Part shown: piece by piece, positions 43,487-60,756 of the stretch
Position numbering within the stretch: position 1 is the first letter of the stretch
Layout of the letters: every line of letters starts with the position of its first letter
NCBI RefSeq assembly: GCF_025717065.2
Contig: NZ_JAOVZO020000020.1
Span: 1-64,000 of the forward strand
Direction of reading: 5' to 3'
Source of the DNA: Tahibacter soli
GTDB taxonomy: Bacteria > Pseudomonadota > Gammaproteobacteria > Xanthomonadales > Rhodanobacteraceae
DNA: 64,000 bases
Made by a program: the position numbers and the translations under genes
The notes under the pieces: model-generated
What the model was told of the DNA's origin: nothing
The model's database searches: none
What the model saw: only the letters and a program-made list of their open reading frames with translations

Positions 43487-44704
43487 ATGCCTATTGCAAA
43501 ACTCCACATTGTTGCCGGCATCCTCGTCGCGCTCGGCGCGTCGCACGCGTCGGCGGGCGAGCTGCGCCTGTCCGCCGCGGGCGCGAACGACCAGGTGCCG
43601 CGCAAGCTCGCCGCGGCGCCGGCCAAGGCCGCGGCCGAACTCGACCGCAAGCCGGCCGCCCTGTCGTGGGCGCTCGAAGCCGACGCGAAGCTCGACGCCG
43701 TGCCGGTTCCGTTCGTGCGCGAAAGCCGCGAATACTGGCTCGACGCGTCCGAGGCCGAACTGCGCGCCGGCGTGCGCCTGCCGACGACCGCGAACGAGGC
43801 GCTCGTGCGCATCAGCCCGTACGGCGGCAACGTCTCGGCGCTCGACGCCGACGGCCTCGTCGTGCGCGCCGCGAACGGCCGCGCGTACGCCGGCCGCGAA
43901 GCGACGCAGAGCGTCGCCGACGCCGACGCGCTGCGCACCGCCGGCATGGACGTGCCCGAAGGCACCGTGATCGCCAAGCTCGCGCCGGCCGTCGGCAGCG
44001 GCGAGATCGAACTGGCGGCGCCGGCCGCGACCGGCCGCTATCTCGTGCACGTGTACGAGCCTGCGAGCACGCAGGTGTTCAAGCTCGGCGCGGCGCGCGA
44101 CACGATCGTCGCCGGCGAGTCGATCACGATCAGGGCCAACTTCGCCGGCGCGGCGCCGAAGAAGGCGTCGGGCGTGCTGTCGGCGCCCGACGGCCATACG
44201 CAGAACGTCGACTTCCGGTTCGCCGAAGACGGCAGCCTCGTCGCATCGATCGTGCCCGATCCGGCGCATGCCGGCGGTCCGGCGCTGTGGGAAGTGCACG
44301 CGTTCGCGCAAGGCGCCGACGGCAACCGGCGCGTCATGCGCGATGCGCGCACGGCATTCGCCGTCACCGCCCCGACCGCGCGCTTCAACGGCCGCGTCGA
44401 CGCGTCGAACGGCCGCGCGGGCGTCGCGCTCAAGATCGGCGTGGAGACGGCGAGCGCCAGCCGCTACCAGGCCAGCGGCGTGCTGTACGGCCGCGCCGAC
44501 GACGGCGAGGCCAAGCCCGCGGCCTACGCGCAGTCCGCGGCGTGGATCGAAGCGGGCGCCGGCACCATCGTGCTGACGTTCGACGCCGACGCGCTCGCGG
44601 CGGGCAAGCTCACCGGTCCGTACGAACTGCGCGATCTGCGGCTCGTCAACCAGGCCGACATGAGCGTGATCGAACGGCGCGAAAAGGCGCTCGTCATCCG
44701 GTAA
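43487..44704 (+). CDS. Secreted DUF4785-like protein, partner of the lipase-like hydrolase
   Basis: 405 aa from ATG 43487 (GAGGA upstream) with a Sec signal (IVAGILVALGASHASA). It has a basic Ala-rich region, then beta-rich segments (REYWLDASEAELRAGVRLP; GRYLVHVYEPASTQVFKLG) and a C-terminal Ig-like part. The pattern fits DUF4785, known from Legionella and Xanthomonas secreted proteins, from memory only. Eleven bp after the hydrolase gene and before a terminator-type hairpin, so the two form a unit. No enzyme motif seen; a chaperone, inhibitor or adhesin role is possible. Confidence 0.75.
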   Translation: MPIAKLHIVAGILVALGASHASAGELRLSAAGANDQVPRKLAAAPAKAAAELDRKPAALSWALEADAKLDAVPVPFVRESREYWLDASEAELRAGVRLPTTANEALVRISPYGGNVSALDADGLVVRAANGRAYAGREATQSVADADALRTAGMDVPEGTVIAKLAPAVGSGEIELAAPAATGRYLVHVYEPASTQVFKLGAARDTIVAGESITIRANFAGAAPKKASGVLSAPDGHTQNVDFRFAEDGSLVASIVPDPAHAGGPALWEVHAFAQGADGNRRVMRDARTAFAVTAPTARFNGRVDASNGRAGVALKIGVETASASRYQASGVLYGRADDGEAKPAAYAQSAAWIEAGAGTIVLTFDADALAAGKLTGPYELRDLRLVNQADMSVIERREKALVIR

Positions 44705-44710
44705 GGAGAA

Positions 44711-44752
44711 AAAGGGCCCGTCGTTTCGGCGAAAGTCGGATGACGGGCCTTT
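44711..44752 (+). terminator. Terminator of the lipase-DUF4785 unit
   Basis: Stem gggcccgtc (44714-44722) / gacgggcct (44742-44750) with flanking A-T pairs and a short T run, 10 bp after the stop codon. The in-frame ATG 44740 of the following MFS frame falls inside it, which is why a later start is chosen there. Confidence 0.65.
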
Positions 44753-44775
44753 CGCTCCTGTGGCACGCTCGCGCG

Positions 44776-45914
44776 ATGTCGATACCCGTCGCGCGCCTGT
44801 CCAGCTTCTATTTCGCGTACTACGCCGCGCTCGGCGGATTTTCGCCGTACTGGAGCCTGTACCTCCACAAGCTCGGGCAGGACGCCACGGCGATCAGCAT
44901 CCTGATGAGCCTCTGGTACGCCACGCGCGTCGTCGCGCCGAGCCTGTGGGGCTACGCCGTCGCGCGATCGCCGCGCCCGATACGCTGGCTGCACCTCGGC
45001 TGCGCGCTGACGTTCGCGAGTTTTCTCGCGTTCGTGCGACCGCTCGATTTTGCCGGCCTGTTCGCGGCGATGTGCGTGTTCTGCTTCGCCTACAACGCGG
45101 TGATGCCGCAGTTCGAGGCGCTGACGCTGTCGCATCTGACCGGCCAGAGCGAGCGTTACGGCAGCATCCGCATGTGGGGCTCGATCGGTTTCATCGCGGT
45201 CGTCGGCGTGCTCGGCGTGCTGCTCGACCGCTTCGGCGCCGACCGCCTGCCGCTTCTGATGCTGCCGCTCTTCGCCGGCCTCCTTGCGACCAGCTTCGTC
45301 AACGACTACGGCGGCGAGCAACGGCGGCGCGAAAACGCCGACGCGTCGTTCTACGCGTACCTCAAGCGCCGCGAAGTGGCCGCGTTTCTCGTCAGCGCGC
45401 TGTTGATGCAGATTTCATTCGGTTCTTTTTATACGTTTTTCGCGATCTACCTCGGCGAACACGGCTACGGCGCCGGCGCGGTCGGCGCGTTCTGGACGAT
45501 CGGCGTCGGGTTCGAAATCGCCGTGTTCTTCTTCGGCGCGCCGCTGCTCACGCGCTGGGATGCGCGCCACGTCGTCGCCGCGGCGCTCGTCTGCGCGTGC
45601 CTGCGCTGGCTCGTGACCGCGCTCTTTCCGGACTCGGTCGCGCTGATCGCGTTCGCGCAGATGCTGCACGCGATCACGTTCGCGGGGTTCTTCGCAGGCT
45701 CGATGCAACTCCTCGCCGAATTCTTCCCGGGCCGCATGAACGGCCACGGCCAGGGCGTGTTCTACGGGTTCTCGTCGGGCATCGGCGGCGTTTCCGGCGC
45801 GCTGCTGTCGGGCCTGATCTGGAAGCACGGCGGCGGCCAGGCGGCGTTTCTCGCCGGCGCGGGTGTCGCAGCACTGGGCGCCGCGATCTGGATCTTCGCG
45901 CGCGGCCCGCGCGC

Positions 45915-45936
<22 letters not shown>
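44776..45936 (+). CDS. MFS transporter, HcaT/phenylpropionate-permease-like
   Basis: 386 aa from ATG 44776, which matches the usual start of the family (RLSSFYFAYYAALGGFSPYWSLYL) and avoids the terminator covering ATG 44740. About twelve hydrophobic segments. MFS signature loop near RMWGSIGFIAVVGVLGVLLDRFG; second-half loop LLTRWDARHV. The family (MFS_1-like, HcaT) includes aromatic-acid permeases, but no catabolic genes lie nearby, so the substrate is open. Its last 22 bp overlap the tail of the convergent epmA frame. Confidence 0.85.
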
Positions 45937-49513
<3,577 letters not shown>

Positions 49514-49612
49514 CTACGCGAGGCCCGTCGCAATCCACGCGACGGCCCGGCTCTCGGTTGCGCAAACCAGCCGGCTCGGGAATGCTTGGACTTCGACACT
49601 CGGAGGGTCGTC

Positions 49613-50455
49613 ATGGCGAAGAAGGGCTGGGCCGCATTTCCTTACCCCGACAAGGCGTACGACTACGCCGGGGACAAGCTCGCGAAATCGTGGAAAACGC
49701 TGCATGCCGGCGACCAGGAGCCGTTTCCGGACGACAAGCACGTCGCCAAGCTGCTGAAGGCGAACCCGAAGCTCGGCAAGGACGCGGCCGCCGCCGCGGC
49801 GCAGCTGCAGGACGCGTGGCGCGCGTTCCATCGCGGCGATTTCGAAGACGCGTTCGAACAAGGCAAGGCGCTCAAGGCGCTCGGCGCGTCGGTCGCGATC
49901 AAGGCCGGCGGCATCCACGCGACGTATCTCGTCGACGGCGAAAAGGACAAGCTCGCGCGCTACGAGGCGCTCGGCGCGCTCGCCGACGAAGCGATCGCGG
50001 CGCTGCCGGACGAGGCGAACAGCCACTACCGCCGCGCGTTCGCGATCGGCCGCTACAGCCAGTGCATCTCGATCACGAAGGCGCTGACGATGGGCTTGGC
50101 CGGCAAGGTGAAAGAGTCGCTCGACGCGACGCTCGAACTCGCGCCCAAGCACGCCGAGGCGCATACGGCGCTCGGGCTCTACCATGCCGAGATCGTCGGC
50201 AAGGTCGGCGGCATGCTCGCGAAGCTCACGTACGGCGCGAGCGCGGCGACGGCCGAAAAGCACCTGAAAGAAGCGACGAAGCTGACGGCCGACTCGCCGA
50301 TCGCGTGGATCGAACTGGCCAACGGGCTGTTGCTGCTGCACGGCGACAAGCAGGAAGACGCCGCGGCCGAGGCGTACGAGAAGGCCGGCAAACTCAAGGC
50401 GCGCGATGCGATGGAGGCGTTGGATGTCGCCTTCGCGAAGGAGCAGTTGGAATGA
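49613..50455 (+). CDS. TPR-like cytoplasmic protein
   Basis: 280 aa from ATG 49613 (GGAGGG at 49602-49607), preferred over the ATG at 49586. No signal or membrane segment. Starts MAKKGWAAFPYPDKAYDYAG and contains TPR-like helices (AWRAFHRGDFEDAFEQGKAL; ESLDATLELAPKHAEAHTAL; AAEAYEKAGKLKARDAMEAL). Monocistronic, divergent from ligA and ending at palindromic repeat copy B. Related sequences are common in Lysobacterales as hypothetical proteins; no activity can be inferred. Confidence 0.75.
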   Translation: MAKKGWAAFPYPDKAYDYAGDKLAKSWKTLHAGDQEPFPDDKHVAKLLKANPKLGKDAAAAAAQLQDAWRAFHRGDFEDAFEQGKALKALGASVAIKAGGIHATYLVDGEKDKLARYEALGALADEAIAALPDEANSHYRRAFAIGRYSQCISITKALTMGLAGKVKESLDATLELAPKHAEAHTALGLYHAEIVGKVGGMLAKLTYGASAATAEKHLKEATKLTADSPIAWIELANGLLLLHGDKQEDAAAEAYEKAGKLKARDAMEALDVAFAKEQLE

Positions 50456-50459
50456 TGCT

Positions 50460-50594
50460 CCCTCTCCCCCAGGCTAAGCCTGGGGGAGAGGGTTGGGGTG
50501 AGGGGGCTACGCCGGATTCTTCCTCGACCTCGACGAAGTGCCGCGCGCATCCCCCTCACCCCGGCCCTCTCCCCCGACGAAGTCGGAGGAGAGG
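50460..50594. repeat. Pair of palindromic REP-like units (copy B)
   Basis: Unit 50460-50506 (ccctctccccc-aggctaagcct-gggggagaggg then ttggggtgaggggg) and unit 50551-50594 in inverse orientation, with one arm slightly diverged (ggaggagagg). Lies between the convergent TPR gene and serS, where it may also act as a bidirectional terminator. Confidence 0.85.
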
Positions 50595-50603
50595 AGTTGA
50601 AGG

Positions 50604-53260
<2,657 letters not shown>

Positions 53261-53261
53261 T

Positions 53262-54593
53262 TCAAACGTCGCGCTTTCTGGCCGCCCGCAGCGCGCCGAT
53301 CTTCTCGGCGATCTTGCCTTCGAGTCCGCGCTCCGTCGGCCGGTAGAACTCGCGCCCGACAAGGGCATCTGGCAGGCACTGCTGATCGAGCGCGACGCCG
53401 CCTTCGACATCGTGGTCGTACTGGTAGCCCGCGCCGTAGCCGAGCCCCTTCATCAGTTTCGTCGGCGCGTTGCGCAGGTGCATCGGCACGTCGAGCGTGC
53501 CGGTTTCGCGGATCGTCGCCTTCACGTCGCCGAACGCCGCGTACACCGCGTTGCTCTTCGCCGCGATCGCGAGATACGCCGCGACCGTCGCGAGCGCCAG
53601 ATCGCCTTCCGGGCTGCCGAGACGGTCGTACGTGTCCCACGCTTCCAGCGCGAGCGTCAGCGCGCGCGGATCGGCGAGACCGACGTCTTCGATCGCCATG
53701 CGCGTGAGCCGGCGCGCGAGGTATTTCGGATCGCAGCCGCCGTCGAGCATGCGCGTGAACCAGTACAGCGCCGCGTCGACGTCGGACGAGCGCACCGATT
53801 TGTGCAGCGCCGAGATCTGGTCGTAGAACTGCTCGCCACCCTTGTCGAAGCGGCGCGTGCGGTCGGCCAGCACCTGCGCGAGCGTCGCTTCGGAGATCGT
53901 GCCGTCTTCGGCGAGTTCGGCGGCGATTTCGAGCAGGGTCAGCGCGCGGCGCACGTCGCCGTCGGCGGCTTGCGCGATGAGGTCGAGCGCCGCGTCGTCG
54001 ACGTCGAGGTTCAACGCGGCGAGCCCGCGTTCGCCGTCGTCGAGCGCGCGGCGCAGCGCCGCGGCGATGTCGGCGACCGATACCGCTTCGAGCACGTGCA
54101 CGCGGCAGCGCGACAAGAGGGCCGAATTCAGTTCGAACGACGGGTTTTCGGTCGTCGCGCCGACGAAGAGGATCACGCCTTTTTCGATATGCGGCAGGAA
54201 CGCGTCCTGCTGCGCCTTGTTGAAGCGGTGCACTTCGTCGACGAAGAGCACCGTGCGCACGCCGCGCGCGAAGTTCGCGGCCGCGTCGTCGAGCGCGGCG
54301 CGTACGTCGGCGAGGCCGGACAGCACGGCCGAAATCGCGAGGAATCGCGCGTCGGCGTACTTGGCCAGCAGCAACGCAAGCGTGGTCTTGCCGCAGCCGG
54401 GCGGCCCCCACAGGATCATCGAGTGCACGTGCCCGCTCTCGATCGCGCGGCGCAGCGACTTGCCGGGCGCGAGCAGGCGCTCCTGCCCGACGATTTCGTC
54501 GAGGGTCTGCGGGCGCATGCGCTCGGCGAGCGGCTTCAGGCCCTGCGGTTCGGCGAACAGTTCCTGCGTGGCGGTGGGTTTGCGGCGGGCCAT
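53262..54593 (-). CDS. rarA: Replication-associated recombination protein A (MgsA/RarA AAA+ ATPase)
   Basis: 443 aa. Acts at stalled replication forks with SSB. Walker A GPPGCGKTT, Walker B VLFVDEVHRF, sensor VGATTENPSFELNSALLSRC, then the RarA C-terminal tetramerisation region (HKSVRSSDVDAALYWFTRML; IEDVGLADPRAL). Starts 18 bp after lolA on the same strand, the conserved lolA-rarA arrangement of gammaproteobacteria. Confidence 0.97.
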   Translation of the reverse strand: MARRKPTATQELFAEPQGLKPLAERMRPQTLDEIVGQERLLAPGKSLRRAIESGHVHSMILWGPPGCGKTTLALLLAKYADARFLAISAVLSGLADVRAALDDAAANFARGVRTVLFVDEVHRFNKAQQDAFLPHIEKGVILFVGATTENPSFELNSALLSRCRVHVLEAVSVADIAAALRRALDDGERGLAALNLDVDDAALDLIAQAADGDVRRALTLLEIAAELAEDGTISEATLAQVLADRTRRFDKGGEQFYDQISALHKSVRSSDVDAALYWFTRMLDGGCDPKYLARRLTRMAIEDVGLADPRALTLALEAWDTYDRLGSPEGDLALATVAAYLAIAAKSNAVYAAFGDVKATIRETGTLDVPMHLRNAPTKLMKGLGYGAGYQYDHDVEGGVALDQQCLPDALVGREFYRPTERGLEGKIAEKIGALRAARKRDV

Positions 54594-54611
54594 GCCGTCG
54601 ATAGTACGACG

Positions 54612-55274
54612 TCAATCCTTGATCGGGCGCACTTCGGCTTCGGGCTTGACGTCGCCGATCACGTCGACGCCGGGCGGCGGCGTGAACTTGAAATGCCCGG
54701 CCGGCATCGCCGGATTGCGCTTCCAGTCGGCAAAGTGGATTTCGGTACGATTGCCGAGGGTGTCCTTGAACGTCATGCGCGCCAGACCCTGCGCGTCGAA
54801 GCCGAGATCGGCGTATTCGAAGTCGGGCTCCTTCGCCTTGGACTTCAGGCGCAGCCACGTCGCGCCGTCGCGTTCGCCCTGCTCGGTCGCGGCGTATTCG
54901 ACGTCCATCTGTTTGAGGTCGGTCAGCACGGTGAGCGGGCTGTGCGCCTCCTCGACGCCCTGGTTGCGCACGTTGACCTGTTCGAGGTCGGGATCGTAGA
55001 TCCACACGTGCATGCCGTCGGCGACGATCTGCTGCTGGTAGGGCTTCACCACGTCCCAGCGGAACTGCCGCGGCGCTTCGAGCGCGAGCGTGCCCTGCGT
55101 CTTCTTGCCGGCCGTGCCGTTGGGGTCGAAGACCTGCTGCTCGAACGAACCGGACAGCGAGTTCAGGCCCTTGGCGAACGCGTCGAGACGCGCGCGCGCG
55201 GCGTCGGCGGCGTGGGCCGCGGACGCGGCGGCGAGGAGGCCCAGCGCGAGGGCGGCGCAAACGGTGGTTTTCAT
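54612..55274 (-). CDS. lolA: Outer-membrane lipoprotein carrier protein LolA
   Basis: 220 aa with a Sec signal (VCAALALGLLAAASAAHA). Periplasmic shuttle carrying lipoproteins from LolCDE to LolB. Typical features: LSGSFEQQVFDPNG, RQFRWDVVKPYQQQIVADG, VWIYDPDLEQVNVRNQ, and C-terminal NPAMPAGHFKFTPPPGVDVI. In many relatives ftsK lies directly upstream; here an unrelated secreted-protein gene on the other strand separates them. Confidence 0.96.
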   Translation of the reverse strand: MKTTVCAALALGLLAAASAAHAADAARARLDAFAKGLNSLSGSFEQQVFDPNGTAGKKTQGTLALEAPRQFRWDVVKPYQQQIVADGMHVWIYDPDLEQVNVRNQGVEEAHSPLTVLTDLKQMDVEYAATEQGERDGATWLRLKSKAKEPDFEYADLGFDAQGLARMTFKDTLGNRTEIHFADWKRNPAMPAGHFKFTPPPGVDVIGDVKPEAEVRPIKD

Positions 55275-55378
55275 GTCAGGATAATCTCACGCGTGGACGG
55301 ACCGGACAATCGCACGGGCGATTCCCGGTACGTCGTTGTTGAAAATTTGATTAATTCACCAGAAGGAATGAACGTCGC

Positions 55379-55963
55379 ATGACCGTCGATCGACTGCTAC
55401 CGCGCGCGCTGACCGCCGCGCTGTTCTGGACCTGCGGCACGCAGGCCGCGACGGTGTGCCGGACCGACGCGAACCTCGACGTCCCGGCCGACGGCGAAGG
55501 CCTGTACGTCAATTTCGTGACCGGCGTGTCGGCGCGCTCCGAGGGGCAGGTGCCGGGATTCGACCTCGACGTCTATGCGATGCAGGTTTCGAACCCCGCG
55601 GGGCAGATGAAGTTCTATTGGGGGCCGTCGACGAATCCCGGCGCGGGCGTCGTCACGAGCGGCGACACGTACGCGGTGCTCGCCGAAGGCGACACGGTCG
55701 GGCCCGCGTCGACGTTCTCGCGCGCCGCCGCCGGCGGCGTGACCGCGGCCTGGCAGGCCGGCGTCACGGGATTTCTCGGCACGCGGTTTCGCCACGAGGG
55801 CAACGGCGGCACAGTGGTCTACGGCTGGGTGCGGCTCGTGACGCAACCACCGCTCGGGTTTCCGGCGACGATCGTCGACTGGTGCTACGAAGACAGCGGC
55901 GCGGCGATCGTGATTGCGTTGCCGGATGCGTTGTTTGCGGATGGGTTTGAGGAAGTGCCGTAG
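55379..55963 (+). CDS. Small secreted protein homologous to the S8 protease C-terminal domain, FADGFE tail
   Basis: 194 aa with a signal (LPRALTAALFWTCGTQAA). AGAAGGA (55361-55367) lies 11 bases upstream, a long spacing. The mature part aligns with the last 155 residues of the protease at 3-6440: GLYVNFVTG / GVYFDFVAG, MKFYWG / LTFFWA, VLAEGDTVGPASTFS / VLASGATVGPASVFS, VTGFLGTRF / VNGYLGIRF, GFPATIVDW / GHPATVVEY, and AIVI / AITI. The C-terminus is LFADGFEEVP. It sits on the opposite strand between the conserved neighbours lolA and ftsK and has its own terminator, suggesting later insertion. Function unknown; probably a surface or extracellular beta-sandwich. Confidence 0.8.
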   Translation: MTVDRLLPRALTAALFWTCGTQAATVCRTDANLDVPADGEGLYVNFVTGVSARSEGQVPGFDLDVYAMQVSNPAGQMKFYWGPSTNPGAGVVTSGDTYAVLAEGDTVGPASTFSRAAAGGVTAAWQAGVTGFLGTRFRHEGNGGTVVYGWVRLVTQPPLGFPATIVDWCYEDSGAAIVIALPDALFADGFEEVP

Positions 55964-55973
55964 CCTTCAGGCT

Positions 55974-56009
55974 CGTCATCCCGGCGAAAGCTGGGATGAC
56001 GGTTTTTTT
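55974..56009 (+). terminator. Terminator of the small secreted protein gene
   Basis: A 12-bp stem (one G-T pair) closed by a GAAA tetraloop, from cgtcatccc... to ...gggatgacg, followed by seven T residues. Its first 16 bases match the end of the MITE-like element at 63033, so the terminator may derive from such a repeat. Confidence 0.88.
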
Positions 56010-56042
56010 GTGACGTCTCGCAAAAATCGAGCGTACGTTCGC

Positions 56043-58364
56043 CTACAACTCCGGCGGCGGCGGCGCCAGCACCGTGCGGTTGCCGTTGTGTTCCGGCGCG
56101 CTGACGATGCCCTGCGACTCCATCAGCTCGATCAGCCGCGCGGCGCGGTTGTAGCCGATCTTGAGCCGCCGCTGCACGCCGGAGATCGACGCGCGGCGCG
56201 ACTCGGTCACGATGCGCACGGCCTGGTCGTACAGCTCGTCGTAGTCGGCGTTGCCTTCGGAGAGTTCTTCCGGCAGGCCCGTTTCGCCGATGACCTTGCC
56301 GTCGCCCGTCGTCTGCACTTCTTCCAGCACGCCGACGATGTATTCCGGCCGGCCCTGCGCGCGCAGCCATTCGACGACGCGATGCACTTCGTGGTCGTCG
56401 ACGAACGCGCCGTGCACGCGCTCGGGCGTCGCGGTGCCCGGCGGCAGGTACAGCATGTCGCCGTGGCCGAGCAGCGTCTCGGCGCCCGACTGGTCGAGAA
56501 TCGTGCGCGAGTCGATCTTCGACGACACCTGGAACGCGATGCGCGTCGGGATGTTCGCCTTGATCAGACCGGTGATGACGTCGACCGACGGACGCTGCGT
56601 CGCGAGGATCAGGTGCACGCCGGCCGCGCGCGCCTTCTGCGCGAGGCGCGCGATCAGCTCTTCGACCTTCTTGCCGACGATCATCATCATGTCGGCGAAT
56701 TCGTCGATGATGACGACGATGTAGGGCAGCGGCTGCAGCGGCTGCGCGCGCACTTCCGGCTGCGACGCGTCCGGGCGGAACAGCGGGTCGAGCAGTGGCT
56801 GGCCGGCGTCCTCGGCCTCGCGCACCTTCTTGTTGAAGCCGGCGAGATTGCGCACGCCGGTCGCGGCCATCAGCCGGTAGCGGCGCTCCATTTCGGCGAC
56901 GCACCAGCGCAGCGCGTTGGCGGCCTCCTTCATGTCGGTGACGACCGGCGCGAGCAGATGCGGAATGCCCTCGTACACCGAGAGTTCGAGCATCTTCGGG
57001 TCGATCATGATCATGCGCACGTCGCGCGCGCTGGCCTTGTACAAGAGCGACAGCACCATCGCGTTCAACGCGACCGACTTGCCCGAACCGGTCGTGCCGG
57101 CCACGAGCAGGTGCGGCATCTTGGCGAGATCGACGACGTGCGGCCGGCCGCCGATGTCCTTGCCGAGCGCGAGCGCGAGCGGCGACTTCTGCGCGTCGTA
57201 CTTGTCCGACCGCAGAATTTCGGAAAGGTATACGATTTCGCGATTGGCGTTCGGAATTTCCAGGCCGATGACGTTCTTGCCGGGAATCACGTCGACCACG
57301 CGCACGCTGACGACGGAAAGGCCGCGCGCGATGTCCTTGTCGAGATTGGAGATCTGGCTGCCGCGCACGCCGGCCGCGGGCTCCATCTCGAAGCGCGTGA
57401 CGACCGGACCGGGAAACACGCCGACCACCTGCGCGTCGATGCGGAAGTCCTTGAGTTTCAGCTCGACCTGGCGCGACAGCACGTTGAGCGTTTCTTCCGA
57501 ATAGCCCTTCGCCTGCGGCTTGGGCTCGTCGAGCAGCGACAGCGGCGGCAGGTCGCCGTCGACGGCGGCGCCGACGAACAGCGGAATCTGCTGCTCGCGC
57601 TCGGCGCGCTCGCTTTTTTCCATGAGCGTCGGCGCGGGCTTTTCGATCTTGATCGGTTCGCGCTTGGCCTGCTTGACCGTCTCGACCTTGCGCACTTCCT
57701 CGCGCTCGCTGCGCGCGGCGCGCGCGACGCGCACTTCGTCGGCCTTCTTCATGCTGCCGCCGAGCCACGCGAGGCCCGCGACGATGCCGCGGCCGATCGC
57801 ATCCATCACCTTGAACCACGACAGGCCCGTGGCGAGCGTCACCGCGACCAGGAACGCGGCGAGCAGGAACAGCGTCGCGCCGAGAAAACCGAAGCCGTGC
57901 AGGAGGCCCCCGCCGACCATCTTGCCGAGGATGCCGCCGGCTTTTTCGGGCAACTGGCTCGGGCCGGTGAAATGCAGGTGCGCAAGACCGCTGCCCGACA
58001 GAAAGAACGTAACGAAACCGACCAGGCGCAGCGACGGTTCGAGCGCATTGCGCGGCTGCGCGTCGCCCGGCCGCAGGATGCCGGCGCCGACCGCGAGCAG
58101 CAGCAGCGGAAACACGTAGGCGAGCCCGCCGAAGAAATAGAACGCGAGATCGGCGATCCACGCGCCGATCGCGCCGCCGAAGTTGTGCACGTTGTCGGGC
58201 TGCCCCGCATGCGACCAGCCCGGGTCCTGCGGGCTGTAGCTCAACAGGCAGGCCAGCAGGTAGACGACGACGGGCAGCAGCAGCAGGAAGGCGACTTCGC
58301 GCAACCGCTTCTGCATCTGCTCGGAAACGGTCGGGGACGGCGTATTTGTCGGGGTGCGAGCCAC
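56043..58364 (-). CDS. ftsK: DNA translocase FtsK
   Basis: 773 aa from GTG 58364 (AAGGTAA upstream). Septal motor that clears and orients chromosome dimers for XerCD. Four to five N-terminal membrane segments (about 20-205), a short linker, the alpha domain, then RecA-like motor with Walker A GTTGSGKS (423-430) and Walker [15 protein letters not shown], and a C-terminal gamma winged helix ([40 protein letters not shown]) for KOPS recognition. The linker is short compared with E. coli FtsK, as usual in this order. Confidence 0.97.
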   Translation of the reverse strand: MARTPTNTPSPTVSEQMQKRLREVAFLLLLPVVVYLLACLLSYSPQDPGWSHAGQPDNVHNFGGAIGAWIADLAFYFFGGLAYVFPLLLLAVGAGILRPGDAQPRNALEPSLRLVGFVTFFLSGSGLAHLHFTGPSQLPEKAGGILGKMVGGGLLHGFGFLGATLFLLAAFLVAVTLATGLSWFKVMDAIGRGIVAGLAWLGGSMKKADEVRVARAARSEREEVRKVETVKQAKREPIKIEKPAPTLMEKSERAEREQQIPLFVGAAVDGDLPPLSLLDEPKPQAKGYSEETLNVLSRQVELKLKDFRIDAQVVGVFPGPVVTRFEMEPAAGVRGSQISNLDKDIARGLSVVSVRVVDVIPGKNVIGLEIPNANREIVYLSEILRSDKYDAQKSPLALALGKDIGGRPHVVDLAKMPHLLVAGTTGSGKSVALNAMVLSLLYKASARDVRMIMIDPKMLELSVYEGIPHLLAPVVTDMKEAANALRWCVAEMERRYRLMAATGVRNLAGFNKKVREAEDAGQPLLDPLFRPDASQPEVRAQPLQPLPYIVVIIDEFADMMMIVGKKVEELIARLAQKARAAGVHLILATQRPSVDVITGLIKANIPTRIAFQVSSKIDSRTILDQSGAETLLGHGDMLYLPPGTATPERVHGAFVDDHEVHRVVEWLRAQGRPEYIVGVLEEVQTTGDGKVIGETGLPEELSEGNADYDELYDQAVRIVTESRRASISGVQRRLKIGYNRAARLIELMESQGIVSAPEHNGNRTVLAPPPPEL

Positions 58365-58412
58365 CGCGGGATATTACCTTAAGAATTCAATGCAACGGAT
58401 TGTCTTTATTGC

Positions 58413-58444
58413 CGTCCCGGCGCCGTTCAGGCGGCGCCGGGACG
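58413..58444. terminator. GC-rich hairpin between ald and ftsK
   Basis: A perfect 12-bp stem (cgtcccggcgcc / ggcgccgggacg) with an 8-base loop, 8 bp after the ald stop codon. No U run follows on the minus strand, so it may be a weak or Rho-dependent terminator; partial read-through into ftsK is possible. Confidence 0.5.
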
Positions 58445-58451
58445 CGTGGCA

Positions 58452-59513
58452 TCAGGCCTTCAGGGCCGGGTGCACGATTTCGCCGTTGTCGACGTTGATG
58501 CCCTTCTTGAGCGACGCGTACTCGCGCCACTGCGGACCGGCCGCCATGCGCTGCACGTACGGCAGGATCGCGGCCGAGATCGCCTGCGACGACGTCTGCG
58601 GCACCGCGCCCGGCATGTTCGTCACGGCGAAGTGCGTCACGCCGTCGACGACGTAGGTCGGCTCGGCCCAGGTGGTCGGACGCGCGGTTTCGAAGCAGCC
58701 GCCCTGGTCGATCGAGATGTCGACGAGCACGCTGCCCGCCTCCATCGACTTGACCATGTCGCGCGTGACGACGTGCGGCGCCTTCGCGCTCGGAATCAGC
58801 ACGGCGCCGACGACGAGGTCGGCCGTCGCCACTTCGCGCGCGACGTATTCCTCGTACGGGTACAGCGCGGTGACGTTGGTGCCGAGCGCCATCATCTGCG
58901 CCAGGCGGTCCGGACGCTTGTCGAACACGACGACGTTCGCGCCGCCGGCCGCGGCGAGCGCCGCGGAGTTGCCGCCGGCCGCGCCGGCGCCGAGCACGAC
59001 GACCTTGCCGCGTTCGGTGGCCGGCAGGCCGCCGAGCAGCTTGCCCTTGCCGCCCATCGGCTGGTGCAGCAGGTGCGTGCCGACCTGCACCGCGATGCGG
59101 CCGGCGATGATCGACATCGGCGCGAGCAGCGGCAGCGAGCCGTCGGCTTCCTCGACCGATTCGAACGCGACGCCGGTCAGGCCGATGTCGAGCAGGCGCT
59201 TGGTCAGTTCCGGCTCCGGCGCGAGGTGCAGGTAGCAGAACAGCTGGTGATGCTTCCTCAGGCGCTCGAGGTCGCCCTTGATCGGTTCTTTGACCTTGAC
59301 GATCAGTTCGCCGGCTTCGTACAACGCGTCGGCGTCGGCGGCGATCTTCACGCCCACGCGCGTGAAATCGGCGTCCGAGAAGCCGCTCTTGGTGCCGGCG
59401 CCGGACTGCACGTACACCTCATGACCGCGCTTGACGAGGTCCGCACAGGCGGCCGGCACGAGCGCGACGCGACCTTCGAGGGTCTTGGTTTCCGACGGGA
59501 TACCGATACGCAT
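58452..59513 (-). CDS. ald: Alanine dehydrogenase
   Basis: 353 aa, slightly shorter than the usual 370. Catalyses NAD-dependent conversion of L-alanine to pyruvate and ammonia. Start MRIGIPSETKTLEGRVALVP and AGAGTKSGFSDADF are family signatures; catalytic Lys in IVKVKEPIKGD and His in CYLHLAPEPEL are present; NAD fold VVLGAGAAGGNSA. AGAGGA lies before ATG 59513. The 280-bp gap to divergent trxB holds both promoters, but no confident -35/-10 pair was found. Confidence 0.96.
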   Translation of the reverse strand: MRIGIPSETKTLEGRVALVPAACADLVKRGHEVYVQSGAGTKSGFSDADFTRVGVKIAADADALYEAGELIVKVKEPIKGDLERLRKHHQLFCYLHLAPEPELTKRLLDIGLTGVAFESVEEADGSLPLLAPMSIIAGRIAVQVGTHLLHQPMGGKGKLLGGLPATERGKVVVLGAGAAGGNSAALAAAGGANVVVFDKRPDRLAQMMALGTNVTALYPYEEYVAREVATADLVVGAVLIPSAKAPHVVTRDMVKSMEAGSVLVDISIDQGGCFETARPTTWAEPTYVVDGVTHFAVTNMPGAVPQTSSQAISAAILPYVQRMAAGPQWREYASLKKGINVDNGEIVHPALKA

Positions 59514-59775
59514 ACAGCAATCCTCTGTGATGTTGATAAGCTCAATCGCCGCCGCGTTCTTGTTCGCGACGTTCCTTATCGGCGCCCTCCCGAGCTCCGA
59601 TGCAGCTCTTGAATCGCGTCGTCAATCTCCCCATCCTTCCGGCTCCCCGCGCCACCCGTGCGTCGGCGGCTCCGATGGCGGAGCGCGATGCGCATGAGGG
59701 AAAGTTCTCAAGGAACCGGACGACAGGATCGAAAGGACTTGCGTCGCGGAATTCGACACGATCAAGGCCGCGTAA

Positions 59776-60755
<980 letters not shown>

Positions 60756-60756
<1 letters not shown>
